Source: Nemopilema nomurai
Lineage: Eukaryota > Cnidaria > Scyphozoa > Rhizostomeae > Rhizostomatidae
Assembly: GCA_003864495.1 (NCBI GenBank)
Contig: ML133388.1
Location: forward strand, 2,380,677 to 2,444,676
Direction: 5' to 3'
Length of the DNA stretch: 64,000 nt
Shown here in pieces: positions 12,401-21,130 of this stretch (position 1 is its first letter; every line of letters starts with the position of its first letter). The notes beneath the pieces are model-generated. The model did no database searches. It was not told the DNA's origin and saw only the letters and a program-made list of their open reading frames with translations. The position numbers and the translations under genes were made by a program.

Positions 12401-15400
12401 TGAGGTCGTCAAATAGCGATGAGCGTTTATTGTAGCTTTTTGCGTATGTGAGCTGAGCTGAACATTTCTTATTCTAACTTTTGATGAACTGTTCTCTTTA
12501 GCTGGCTGCACTGCAGAGTCAACTGAAGGAACTAAGAGCCTTAAAAGAAGCAGCCGATGACTCGAAAAAAAATGTAAGGCCATTTTTGACGACATTCATT
12601 AAGATTATTTCAGATTAAAATGTCGCATTCATGTGTAGTTTTATGCTGTACCTTTCAAGGCGGTTTATCCCGTTGTTTTGATAGGCATTTCTAGTATGTT
12701 ACCGATGTGAGGAAAATGTATTCTTAATTGGTAACAGTATTAGTGGCTCTATGGTTCCATTTTAAAAATTTCTCTTAACTTCAATTTTATAGACATTTTA
12801 GTCGTTTAATATCATTTATCATTTAATGTCATAACTTTAGAATAATGTCATCTTCGTTTCATAACATTTACTGTTAATGTATTATCAAACTTTTGTTTAG
12901 ATGTTCTGTTTTTTGTTTCCTTTTCACTAGACAACTAATCTAGCTTACTTTTGCTTTCTGTTTTGTTTTTAACAGAAAGGTGCAAAATCAATAGGATCTA
13001 TTGGAGCTGGAGGTTTGTTGACTTTTTTGCATTCGTGGTGTCTCCAATGAAGATAGAACCTTTTGTTAGCACGTTTTTATCCAAGCATTTGATTAACCAT
13101 AAAACCTTGAAGCGAGAATGTTTCCAATGGAAATACAAGAGGCTTAGTGTTCAAGCATTGCCGACCACACATTGCTGCGATCTTCAAGAACTGACCAAGA
13201 GCGGCATCTGGATGTCGTCTTATGCATTTAATTGATGCAGCCAGATGCTTCGTGTGTGCCTTTTCATAGGATTTTCCCGCAAGACAGGTGCCCATTCGCA
13301 TTCGGCTGCCATTAACTTTTCATGCCGTTATATAATGTATATTATAGTGCAGCGGACCGCTTTTTGTTACTGATGAAATTATCAGCTAGCGCGCAGAAGC
13401 TGCGATATTAACAGAAACGATTGGGTCTTTTGTTTGCGAGATTTCGCTCAAAAGGATAGTCATGTTTCATACAAGCAACTATAGCCATACTAGTTTGTTT
13501 CCAACTTGTCAGAGCTTCGTTTAAATCGATTTCAGTCGCTTGGGGATATCCCCTTCCTACTCCATGCTGGTAGGGTCGTACCCAAAAAAGAATGCAAACT
13601 TATGTAATGGTTCCGTAATTATGTAAAGGACTGTATATTTCTCCAGATACTAGGCTCCTTGCGATGATATATACATTTATTTATATTGCACAAGTCATAT
13701 TTATATGTCATGTAATTATATGTATTAATTCATTTTCGTGATACTTGTGTTGACTTCAATTTTTTCAGTTCACAATCATTAATCACAATTAATTCTGAGG
13801 GTAGTTTTGCATTACGAAATGTTTAACTATTGTTCCATATAATATGGTAAAACATGACATAAAAGAAACGGGCTTCGTTTTACAGAAGCTACCGCATGGG
13901 GACATAGTTCTGCTAGTAGATGCTATTTCAACCATTTTGAAATTGTTGACGTCAACTATATAGCTCTATATTACTCTAACGCCCATAACATTTGATTCTT
14001 CATACCTATATACGAAATATTGGACACAACAAAATGATTTCTTTTCATTATCACCTGAAGTACACCTAAGTTCGAGAGGCTGCTTTGCCCATTTTGATTC
14101 CCACCCTCGTACAGCACCTTAATACCAAGGGTTATTTATCAAGACTCCTGAACAATTTTTATACCGTTTAGATACGATGCAGTTCAGTATCGAATTCAAA
14201 GTGACTTTGTTTCTTTTGAAAACTCCTGTCTGAAAAAGTAATAATTGGCCTCTGTTTCTTTGTAGATATTCTATCTCAAGACTCTGACAACATTGACCAG
14301 TAGGTCTTAAATGTGGTTTTAATAGCAAAGCGGAATAATCTGTTGATTGGCTGAAGCGCTACCATTTTGATTTTATACAGAATTTAGGCAATTTTGTCAA
14401 TATTCTTTCTTGCTGCTGCAATATTACATTTTTGTCCATGTTTCACTGTGATTTGCTATGAATCCTGTTCGTGTGTTAACAAACTGACCCTCGTGTTCTC
14501 TGCATTGCAGTATCTGCGTCTTCTGTGGAGACTTCGACGAGAATCTCAGCCAGGAAACGCTTGATGGTCATTACGGGAAGAGCTGCCCGATGCTCAAGAA
14601 GTGTTCGAATTGCAATCAGGTGGGCATCCTTTTTGCTGCTTTATGCACACGAATCACAGTCTCGTAAATACGTCTTAAAGATAAGCTGGTATTGTGTCTG
14701 TATGCATTTTAGTAACCTCCTAATACTAGTATCCGCCCGTTGTTGGTAATTGCAGATTAATTGGGTTCTTTCAGCGAATGGTGGGCTGCTCTCCCTGTGG
14801 CTTTTAGCATGTGGTTTGCAGACCCTGCAGCGAAACATCTGTCCGTTCAGAGACAAGACTCGCCGTTCTGATAGTGCTGTGCAAAGATTTAGCCACTCTA
14901 GTTACAGGGGCATCTGATAATATTTGTGTGCAGTAAATCGTTTTCATCCAAAATCGAAAGCAATTCGTTCCATCTGCATTAGAGATCAAATGGCCCATCT
15001 TTTTTTCAACGTGAAGGGATTGAGTTAGCCTGTAATGAAGCTTTGAGATTACTAGAATCTACTATTTGCCTATCAAATCGTTCAAATGTGCTGTTATCCT
15101 TTGTAATAATACCTTGAAATGTTAGAATGTAATCGCATTGCAATAGTGAGTTGTGCAACGTTCCTTGTTTGCACATTCATATCATGATTTCTTTATGATA
15201 ATTTTCTGCATTTATTTTGATTTCATTAATGTTAAGTAACCGCTTAAATGTTTTCTAATGGTAGATGTCAAATTAAGCGTTTCAGATCAGCTTCAGAACA
15301 CCGACTAAGCGTTTGGTGTATTCATCCGCTTGTAAATAATGCATTGTAGGTGATCGAGATTTGCAACCTAAACGAACATTTATTGACCGAATGTGAATGG

Positions 15401-18400
15401 AAAGCCGATTTCAAGAAATGTCCACGTTGTCAAGAAGCAATTGCGAAATCGCAGCTAGATGCTCACGTGAAAGCCAAAACCTGTCCAGGTAAAAATTCTG
15501 CAATCCCTTTGGATAAATCTGCAGATAAAACGCAAAGAGAATCCAATAGCTCTTTATTCGAGGGCATGATGCCTATAAGTACAGAGAGAGTTTCCGAAAT
15601 ATCCAATCCCCTTATCTTCGAAGGAATGTTTAACATTTGAGATTTGGCCAAATACATAAAAAAAATTCAAATTTAGGATTGCATTAGAAGACTTACTCTC
15701 ATATATATATTAACATGTATGTACATCTGCAAACAGCACTGTTTTGTCTTTTATGGGCTCATCAGGGAAGTACAGAGCTTATCATATTTTATACGTTTAT
15801 ATTATTTTTATATTTTATAAACAATATGTTCTATAAATCTATATTTTAGTTTTGTAAGGCAGAGCCAAACGCGGTTGTCTTAATGGAATGCGGGAATAAT
15901 TTTTTTATGCTTTCAACCCTGGAAGAGTGATTGCTCTGGTAGTGCAAATAACCATTTATCATATTTGCAGAACGTATACATGGCACGAAGTAGAACTGTG
16001 CAACTCTTGACTTTAGGTGGCTATTTAATTACCAAATGGCACTTTTTTCTGCAGCAACACGAGGCGATAAGCCATTTAACAGGTGCCCTCTGTGCAAGGA
16101 AAAAATTGCCGATGGAGACGAGGTAAAAACAAAGATTGAATCATTTCTCTTATATCGATGGCAAAATAATGATGTCTAGTTGCTTTTAGATTATCATCAA
16201 TGATTGTTTTAAGGGTGTTTGTTTCCAAGGATATCATTTTGAAGGCACAATCAAGCTTGCGTTCATTTCATAATGAATATAGTCTTGAGCAAGATAGAAT
16301 TTTGGTCTGTGTTGAAGGGTTTTGAGAACTTCAGGCAAACTTTATTAACATGAGGGGGAAAGTGGGGTAAAAAAGCTGGTATTCTTTCATATTTCACACT
16401 AAAGAAACAGCTGGTATAGGGCCAGGTTTCTCCGTATGCCAGTTGTTTTGCATTTCTTTCTCGTTTTCCCTGTTCTTTTCAAGCATAAATTCTTATTTTA
16501 GGGCTGGAAACGCCATCTGAAAAATGACTGTAAAGCCAATTTAAAAAGACTGCAACAACAAAAGAAAAGTAACCATAATTTTTCTTTGATGCTTTTCTTT
16601 GACGTTTTTGCTTCGTTAAAAAATAAATTGATTTCTGACAGGGAAGTTTATGGCAAGGTGCGTTTGTCATAAATGGCAAATTCTTAGAAAGGGCCCAAAG
16701 ACGTTTTTTTATTATCATATATCAGCTGCTCTTGTACTGGTATTTAGAACAATGGCGAGATTAGTTTTGTCAAACTTAAAAAACATGGCACTCAATGATG
16801 TGCTAAGAAAGGAGAATCCTACAAGGGAATGTTATTTTGCTTAGATCATTCTCTAGGGGCACTATCACTATTACCCAAGCAGATTTCATTCAAAAGAGAT
16901 GGTGAGATATAGTTATGTCAAATTTTAAAAACATGGCACTCAATGATGTGCTAAGAAAGGAGAATCCTACAAGGGAATGTTATTTCGCTTCGATCATTCT
17001 CTAGGGGCACTATCACTATTACCCAAGCAGATTTCATTCAAAAGAGATGGTGAGAGATAGTGTCAAATTTTAAAAACATGGCACTCAATGATGTGCTAAG
17101 AAAGGAGAATCCCATAGGGAGTGTTATTTCGCTTCGACCATTCTCTTAGGGCACTGTCACTATACCCAAACAGATTTCATTCAGAAGAGATGGTGAGACA
17201 TAGCTTTGTCAAACTTCAAAAACATAGCACTTAATGATGTGCTAAGAAAGGAGAACCCATAGGGAATGTTATTTCGCTTCGATCATTCTCTTGGGGCACT
17301 TTCACTATACCCAAACAGATTGCATTCAAAAAAGAGATTGCTTGAAGCAACAATACAAGCCTTGCATGCTGGCATTGATGAAGAGTTGGGAATTCGTTTA
17401 TGACATTCACCATAGCTAGAAATAGCGGAACCAGTTTTTGCATGCCTAAAGTACTTTTTCGTCCGACACTCCTCAGAGCATGCAAACGACGTTTATACCG
17501 CAAAGCACTTGTTCTAAGACATTCCTAGTGAAAATGCTGGTAGCATCCGTAGGCCTTCTACTAATACGAAATGAAGGAGCTTTCTCTGTTGTGCACCTTA
17601 ACGAGTCTTGTCGAGGCATGAAGAAGGCATAACCCTTGTATAAAATTGGGGGTATGTCCTTTCAAACACTATTACTGAACTCTTTTAGATTCAACTTTAT
17701 CTCTCGTACATAGATCGTGAACTTGAATGAGTTTTGATTCAAATTTTGTTTTGATGCAGTGAAAATATCAAATCACGTTTTTGGAGTTGCGAATCACTTC
17801 CACTAGGACAGGTGTATTTGGTGCTGAGAAAGCAAGTTTTCACGAGGCTTCTAATGAACTTAAGAAGTATTGAATGTTCAAAGCATTGCAAAAGCATTCA
17901 CAGTATTAGACGGTGCCCATGGATCCTAACTAAAGCGAAACTGCATGCTGTTGCTTTTCTACTGTGCAACGGAATAATATCAAAAGGTTTTAACGATGCC
18001 TATGTAGCCTGGCTTAAGTAAATTATGAGCAATAATTTCTGCAAGAGCAAGGCAAGATCTCGAAGATATAAGAACAACTTTTTGAAGAGCGTTACGCAAT
18101 CTAGATCCTCTAGGACACGCCTATCTGCAACGCTGTATCTCATGGTCTTATTTTTGCTTTTAGAGAAATGTGGGGAGGGGGGTTATCGTTGGTCCTCGCG
18201 CCTCCATTTGCTGCAAAAAATTTCGCCAGGAAGGATAATGGAAGAAAATAATTGTCTCAAATGTAAACATTGAGGGTGAATTTGGGTCAGACTATTTGGG
18301 AAAAAATACAGTGTTATGAAAGCACAGCTTTATCCTATGATGGGACTGATGGTGAATTAGACGAAGTGAACAGATGTCTCTGTCTTTCTCTGTCTCTCTG

Positions 18401-19239
18401 TCTTTCTCTGCCTCTCTGTCTCTCTTATAGCTCTGCCTACGCGGCATTGGGCGTTTCATTTGATAACGAAAGGCGATCAATAATCTTCGTTAGTTGTGCA
18501 TATGTATGAATATGATGCTTAATCGCGTCTAATCAATTATCTAATCATCCAATCAGGTGCTATTTCTTGCTGTGTTTATCTCCTACTTAACTGCCGCTTT
18601 TGATGTCCTGATGCTTTTGATCCCTAATTATATATAAATTTCTGCTTTTCTTTATTCTGTTTTTCGGCTTATATTCACGCATGGCTAATATTTCGACACA
18701 CGTTGTTTCTGTTATGATTATATTGAGGGATTCGATGAACTTCCGTTCTACATATAAGAATTTTCATGCTAACATTTGGGTACATTTCCCATCTGTACAT
18801 GAATGTCAATTTTCAGGCATTCATTTTGACGAACTTCTAATTTGCACATTTTATTATTCTGCCTAATATTTATATAAAATGATTTTGAAAGCTCCTAATA
18901 TTATACTATATTATATCATATATAATATTATGTCCTTGGTCAATGCTTATTCAAAAGATTTTTAGAAATTCTGTTGAGTCTTATACATATGTGATGTTTA
19001 ATTCTATACGCAAAAATGACTTATTATGTTGCAATTAAATCATTTTTGACAGTCCTGATGTTGCTTGATAAAAACGACCAACAGATTGGCAATTGTAAAT
19101 AATTTCCTGTCTTTCCATCATAGTTGCAAAAGCTGGTGGGAAACAACCCCCGGACAAGAAGCAAACGGACGCAAAACCTACCGGGGTTGTGAAGCGAAGG
19201 ACGTCAAAGCTGCCAGAGAAGACTGTTAAACCTAACTAA
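250..19239 (+). CDS. CEP104: CEP104 (centrosomal protein of 104 kDa), 3' half, 19 exons
   Basis: Spliced gene cut by the left window edge. Exons: 250-420, 768-829, 1396-1432, 1888-1923, 2832-2897, 3194-3247, 4163-4239, 5049-5076, 6167-6247, 6780-6905, 10725-10775, 12502-12573, 12976-13012, 14266-14299, 14511-14619, 15350-15488, 16055-16122, 16502-16568, 19124-19239. They join in phase to 1431 nt, or 476 residues plus TAA. Parts in order: TOG/HEAT-type helices (about 1-245), a charged coiled coil (about 247-287), four C-x2-C...H-x4/5-C zinc fingers (313-426), and a basic tail with S-K-L-P at 466-469. This order and the local sequence match CEP104, whose human form is about 925 residues, so the jelly-roll and first coiled coil lie upstream of the window. 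CEP104 is known at the distal centriole and ciliary tip, where TOG binds tubulin, the zinc fingers bind CP110/CEP97-type partners and SxIP binds EB proteins. The intron 6906-10724 has a GC donor. Identification is from family knowledge and the exon calls are by eye. Confidence 0.93.
425..672. repeat. 21-bp minisatellite
   Basis: About eleven diverged copies of a ~21-bp unit of the form CTACTGTATTTTACACTACAA, starting five bases after a CEP104 donor and filling most of that short intron. Copies differ by substitutions and small length changes. Confidence 0.85.
768..829 (+). CDS. CEP104: CEP104 exon (TOG)
   Basis: 62 nt, acceptor TTTTTTTAG, donor GTGAGT. It encodes a V-F...L-L-M-Q-Y-I-P helix that aligns with the human TOG stretch ending in Q-Y-I-P. 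It leaves two bases that join the next exon to make a lysine codon. Confidence 0.85.
1396..1432 (+). CDS. CEP104: CEP104 micro-exon (TOG), 37 nt
   Basis: The first base completes the split lysine codon, followed by L-G-K, the same tripeptide that follows Q-Y-I-P in the vertebrate protein. The donor is GTAACG. The acceptor (TTTGAG) has only a modest pyrimidine tract, but phase and homology fix it. Confidence 0.78.
1888..1923 (+). CDS. CEP104: CEP104 micro-exon (TOG), 36 nt
   Basis: 12 codons reading T-V-P-V-L-L-T-R-S-G-D-M, matching the T-I-P-x-L-L-x-R-x-G-D turn of the CEP104 TOG domain. The donor GTAAGT is strong and the acceptor is AAATAG. Confidence 0.82.
2832..2897 (+). CDS. CEP104: CEP104 exon (TOG)
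   Basis: 22 codons ending L-E-M-A-V-L-K-D-V-K, close to the human E-M-A-L-F-K-E-V-K. The acceptor is TATTAG and the donor GTAATA. Confidence 0.83.
3194..3247 (+). CDS. CEP104: CEP104 exon (TOG)
   Basis: 18 codons with P-E-I-L-V-Q-P-I-K, matching P-S-Y-L-V-Q-P-L-K of the family. The acceptor is TTTGCAG and the donor GTGAAG. Confidence 0.86.
4163..4239 (+). CDS. CEP104: CEP104 exon (TOG)
   Basis: 77 nt: 25 codons plus two bases of a split glycine codon. The acceptor is TTTTAG and the donor GTGAGT. It encodes an amphipathic HEAT-type helix with L-L-E-P-L-D near its end. Confidence 0.86.
5049..5076 (+). CDS. CEP104: CEP104 micro-exon, 28 nt
   Basis: It completes the split glycine and encodes S-F-T-T-D-G-V-M-Q, matching the G-F-T-I-D-N-V-M-K segment of the human TOG domain. 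The acceptor is TTTGTAG and the donor GTATGA. It is the shortest exon seen here. Confidence 0.85.
6167..6247 (+). CDS. CEP104: CEP104 exon (TOG)
   Basis: 27 codons with A-I-E-H-S-H-K-E-V-R-E-A and a closing L-F-D-M-Y, the well conserved E-V-R-E...D-M-Y helix of the CEP104 TOG domain. The acceptor is TTTTTCAG and the donor GTTGGT. Confidence 0.92.
6780..6905 (+). CDS. CEP104: CEP104 exon ending at a GC donor
   Basis: 42 codons with Y-L-P-P-D, then I-Y-D-G-L-D-K-I-D-G-K, matching the Y-L-P-P-D and F-E-G-F-A-K-I-D-G-R segments of the human protein. After the final AAG comes GCATGT, a GC donor. The next GT, at 6910, would shift the coiled-coil exon into a frame with a stop. Confidence 0.92.
8811..8970 (+). 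repeat. Dispersed repeat copy A
   Basis: Similar in the same orientation to 34431-34575. Shared landmarks in order: TAACTGNGCACGTGA, GCAATCTACA, a second CACGTG, GTTTGATTG and ATTCCCTTTA. The family is unknown; it may be a SINE or MITE remnant. Confidence 0.6.
9773..9935. repeat. 82-bp tandem duplication
   Basis: Two adjacent copies starting GGTTTTTAAAAGRCAATACA, offset by 82 bases, with a few substitutions. Intronic. Confidence 0.85.
10725..10775 (+). CDS. CEP104: CEP104 exon (coiled coil, first part)
   Basis: 17 codons rich in K, Q and E, the start of the second coiled coil. The acceptor is TCTTCAG and the donor GTAAAT. Phase 0 at both ends. Confidence 0.85.
11557..11872. mobile_element. 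316-bp inverted-repeat element (MITE-like)
   Basis: The left end AAGGCCGGTTCCCACTTG pairs with the reverse complement of the right end at 17 of 18 positions. Further similarity inside both arms includes a GTCGCGCGAC / GTTGCGCGAC block. No clear target-site duplication is visible, so the superfamily is open. It lies in the CEP104 intron between 10775 and 12502. Confidence 0.7.
12154..12267. repeat. Short inverted repeat (17-bp arms)
   Basis: Arms AAATTTCGTTCTTGTTC at 12154-12170 and its near reverse complement at 12251-12267, 16 of 17 matching, around an 80-bp AT-rich loop. It may be a tiny MITE or a chance hairpin. Confidence 0.5.
12502..12573 (+). CDS. CEP104: CEP104 exon (coiled coil, second part)
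   Basis: 24 codons with L-A-A-L-Q-S-Q-L-K-E-L, a clear heptad pattern that matches the family's A-L-Q-G-Q-L-A-A-L-K-E segment. The acceptor is CTTTAG and the donor GTAAGG. Confidence 0.9.
12976..13012 (+). CDS. CEP104: CEP104 exon, linker, 37 nt
   Basis: 12 codons plus one base, Gly/Ser/Lys-rich linker between coiled coil and zinc fingers. The acceptor is TTTAACAG and the donor GTTTGT. It is chosen for its splice sites and exact phase fit; the sequence itself is not conserved. Confidence 0.72.
14266..14299 (+). CDS. CEP104: CEP104 exon, linker, 34 nt
   Basis: Acidic linker (D-I-L-S-Q-D-S-D-N-I-D) just before the first zinc finger. The acceptor is CTTTGTAG and the donor GTAGGT. It is split on both sides (2 + 30 + 2 nt), and the joined histidine codon fits the next exon. 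Confidence 0.8.
14511..14619 (+). CDS. CEP104: CEP104 exon, zinc finger 1 and start of finger 2
   Basis: It encodes C-V-F-C-G ... H-Y-G-K-S-C-P-M-L, then C-S-N-C. This is the CEP104 first finger almost as in vertebrates. The acceptor is TTGCAG and the donor GTGGGC. Confidence 0.95.
15350..15488 (+). CDS. CEP104: CEP104 exon, zinc fingers 2 and 3
   Basis: It starts V-I-E-I, then N-E-H-L-L-T-E-C (end of finger 2), C-P-R-C ... H-V-K-A-K-T-C (finger 3). The acceptor is CATTGTAG and the donor GTAAAA. The frame runs on into the intron to 15640 but loses similarity there. Confidence 0.95.
16055..16122 (+). CDS. CEP104: CEP104 exon, zinc finger 4 first half
   Basis: 22 codons after a split alanine, with N-R-C-P-L-C, matching the human A-N-R-C-P-L-C. 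The acceptor is TCTGCAG and the donor GTAAAA. Confidence 0.93.
16502..16568 (+). CDS. CEP104: CEP104 exon, zinc finger 4 second half
   Basis: It starts G-W-K-R-H-L, supplying the His and Cys (H-L-K-N-D-C) of finger 4, then a Q/K-rich run. The acceptor is TTTTAG and the donor GTAACC. Confidence 0.92.
16751..17340. repeat. 147-bp tandem repeat, four copies
   Basis: The landmark CATGGCACTCAATGATG recurs at 16784, 16932, 17078 and, mutated, 17223, giving spacings of 148, 146 and 145. The last two copies share changes that the first two lack. It lies in the last CEP104 intron. Confidence 0.9.
18377..18430. repeat. CT-rich simple repeat
   Basis: A run of TCTC/TGTC units of about 54 bases. It produces a false low-complexity R/D/E-rich reading frame on the minus strand. 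Confidence 0.8.
19124..19239 (+). CDS. CEP104: CEP104 last exon with stop codon
   Basis: 38 residues of basic tail, then TAA at 19237-19239. Residues 464-469 read R-T-S-K-L-P, an SxLP form of the SxIP motif that CEP104 uses to bind EB proteins. The acceptor is CATCATAG. No canonical AATAAA was seen just downstream, so the 3' end is undefined. Confidence 0.9.
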
Positions 19240-20252
19240 GGAAAATAATTTTCTTAAATCTGTACATTCTTGTTTATAAAATAAGCCTAAGAAAGACGTT
19301 ATCTCTTCCTCGCGCTGCATTAACAACTGTGCATTTGGTGTTTCTTAAGCTTTCGAAGCCTTTGAGCCCAAATGACTTTTGTTTAAGTTGGTTTGGTATA
19401 CTATACTTCCCATTTTCGTCAAAATGACTTTGACCTTTTGTGAACAAGCATCAGGGTTTGCTCAACGGAAATTTTTTATTTAAGCTTTGCGCGCACAGGG
19501 CTACAAGAATAATTCGATTCACCCAATCTATTCACACAGATAATTAATATAAGATGTAATTCGATTCTTTGTAAATCTAGGTACCCATCAAGTTCATTTT
19601 GAAATGTAGATCAAAAATACTATAAATTGCTCTCCTTTTCTGCTAAAAGTATTGCTACACGATGCAGCTAAACATAAATTTAGGCAAAACGCTTCCAATG
19701 ACAACTTGATAAATGCGATGTTCAACTCCAAGTTCCAGAAATTGGATTTAGATGATGGTATCCTCGTAATTCTTGGATGATATTCTATTCATGCATTACC
19801 GCTTTCTCATCCTGATACCATAAGTTATCTTGCAATTTTTTTCCAACAAAGTAACAGGAGCCTGACTCACTTGTAAAAAAGGCTTATTTATACTGAAGCT
19901 TTCAAAGGGTGTTTGAGCCCCACTGGAAAACTCTGCATGTTGCTAAATGAACTTTTAAATTGCAAAACTTTGAAATGATGTGTTCTAAAAGGAGGATCCT
20001 TCTCATTCCTGAACGCCTCTTTCCCCTGAATAACATTCCTTTAGCTGTGAATGAGGCCCGGCTTGATTGGGAGATTTGGACCTTGTGTCCTATCCAATCA
20101 TCTTCAAAAAAGATCTTTTTTTAAAGATCAGTGGTCCTATCTCACTTTCTCCCCTTCAACGAAGCTCTCTTTTAGGTCACCCTAGAGAGTGAATTCTGAT
20201 CTCCTATCCTCCTGTAGGGAAGAGGGCCAGAAGTTACTTGGCTTGATTTTAA
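19240..20252. other. Intergenic, CEP104 3' flank
   Basis: Presumed CEP104 3' UTR followed by intergenic DNA up to the MITE boundary. I see no coding signal and no canonical polyadenylation hexamer in the first 400 bases. Confidence 0.5.
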
Positions 20253-20913
20253 GCCCTGGTCAAACGAACTCAACATTTCACTGGGCAGCACTCAACATGC
20301 TAAAGAAAAATGTTCAGTTCGTTTGACCACTTAGCCTTACTCAATCATGTTTGATAGCGATCAATAATATTGAGTGAGTTACAAAACATCCCTTTCGTTC
20401 GAGGTGTTGTTCGACCACCCTGCAGAGGGCTGCATAGCTCGCGCAAGCTCAATTTCGCAGAACATTGACTGGTTTCGCGCCAATCTGGATTGCTTTGGTC
20501 TGCTTATCTGCTATCAGAAACAAACATCTTGCTAGTTATTCCGTGCATTCTTCACGAGAAATGGATATGTGGGAAAGGTTGCAGTTTGGATGAAGGTGAA
20601 AGGAAGGACAAAGAAAGCCTTCAAGTGTCTTCAATGCTGGGCTCTTTGACAAGATTGCTTGTCATAAATTGTGTTCGTTTCTCCTTTTCACCTAGTCTCT
20701 TGTTTTGCCTCGCTTTACTTGATCTCCAACCAGAACCTCTGAGATCAATACCATGGCACCCCTCCCCCTCCCCCTCCCTTTGTGGAAGGCCTTAAGTAAG
20801 GCGCATAAATGTAATTGCGCATAAGGAATTGCGCAGGCGCCTATGGATGGCTGATCACTATTTGCAACTGTTGAACGCTGCTTCCCGAAATGTCCAGTTC
20901 GTTTGATCAGGGC
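20253..20913. mobile_element. 661-bp MITE at the 5' edge of the oxidoreductase gene
   Basis: Terminal inverted repeats: the left end GCCCTGGTCAAACGAACT, continuing to 27 bp, matches the reverse complement of the right end at 24 of 27. Flanks carry TTTAA on both sides (20248-20252 and 20914-20918). The junction can also be read as a TTA duplication around AGCCC...GGGCT, which would fit PIF/Harbinger. A second inverted copy of the end sequence at about 20308-20330 forms a hairpin with the left end. The inside has no transposase frame, a CCCCCT tract near 20760 and GCGCA-rich sequence near 20800-20841. Confidence 0.82.
20830..20841. promoter_or_regulatory. NRF1-like site inside the MITE
   Basis: TGCGCAGGCGCC resembles the NRF1 consensus (two GCGCA-type half sites), with further GCGCA half sites just upstream from about 20800. 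It lies 85 bases before the likely start codon. Function is inferred from motif and position only. Confidence 0.35.
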
Positions 20914-20925
20914 TTTAATAGCAGT

Positions 20926-21130
20926 ATGGAAAACTTTGCAAGAGCAGGAATTGCACTGATTGGCATTGGTAGGGCTGGAACAATTCACATCAACAACTGC
21001 ATCTCCAATAGGCGAGTTGATCTCAAATATGTTATTGATATAGACGTTGAGAAAGCGAACAAGTATGTTGCAGAATTCAACCTGGAACGGACAAGAGTAT
21101 GCCTGCCAAGCGAATTTGATTCTGTGTTGG
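20926..21130 (+). CDS. Oxidoreductase exon 1 (Rossmann start)
   Basis: 68 codons plus one base, donor GTATGA. It contains the glycine-rich nucleotide loop. The frame is open upstream to an ATG at 20890, 23 bases inside the MITE end. Confidence 0.88.

Larger units (their letters stand above)
16569..19123 (+). other. Last CEP104 intron
   Basis: 2.55-kb intron separating zinc finger 4 from the C-terminal tail exon. It contains the 147-bp tandem repeat and a CT-rich tract near 18377-18430. Open frames at 17812-18509 are short, overlap each other and show no family features. Confidence 0.65.

Noticed and set aside
15489..15640. Open frame running past the zinc finger 2/3 exon
   Set aside because: Similarity stops at the GTAAAA donor and the next exon fits phase exactly.
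18292..18480. D-R-E-T-E-K-D-R-E-rich minus-strand frame
   Set aside because: Shadow of the CT-rich simple repeat.
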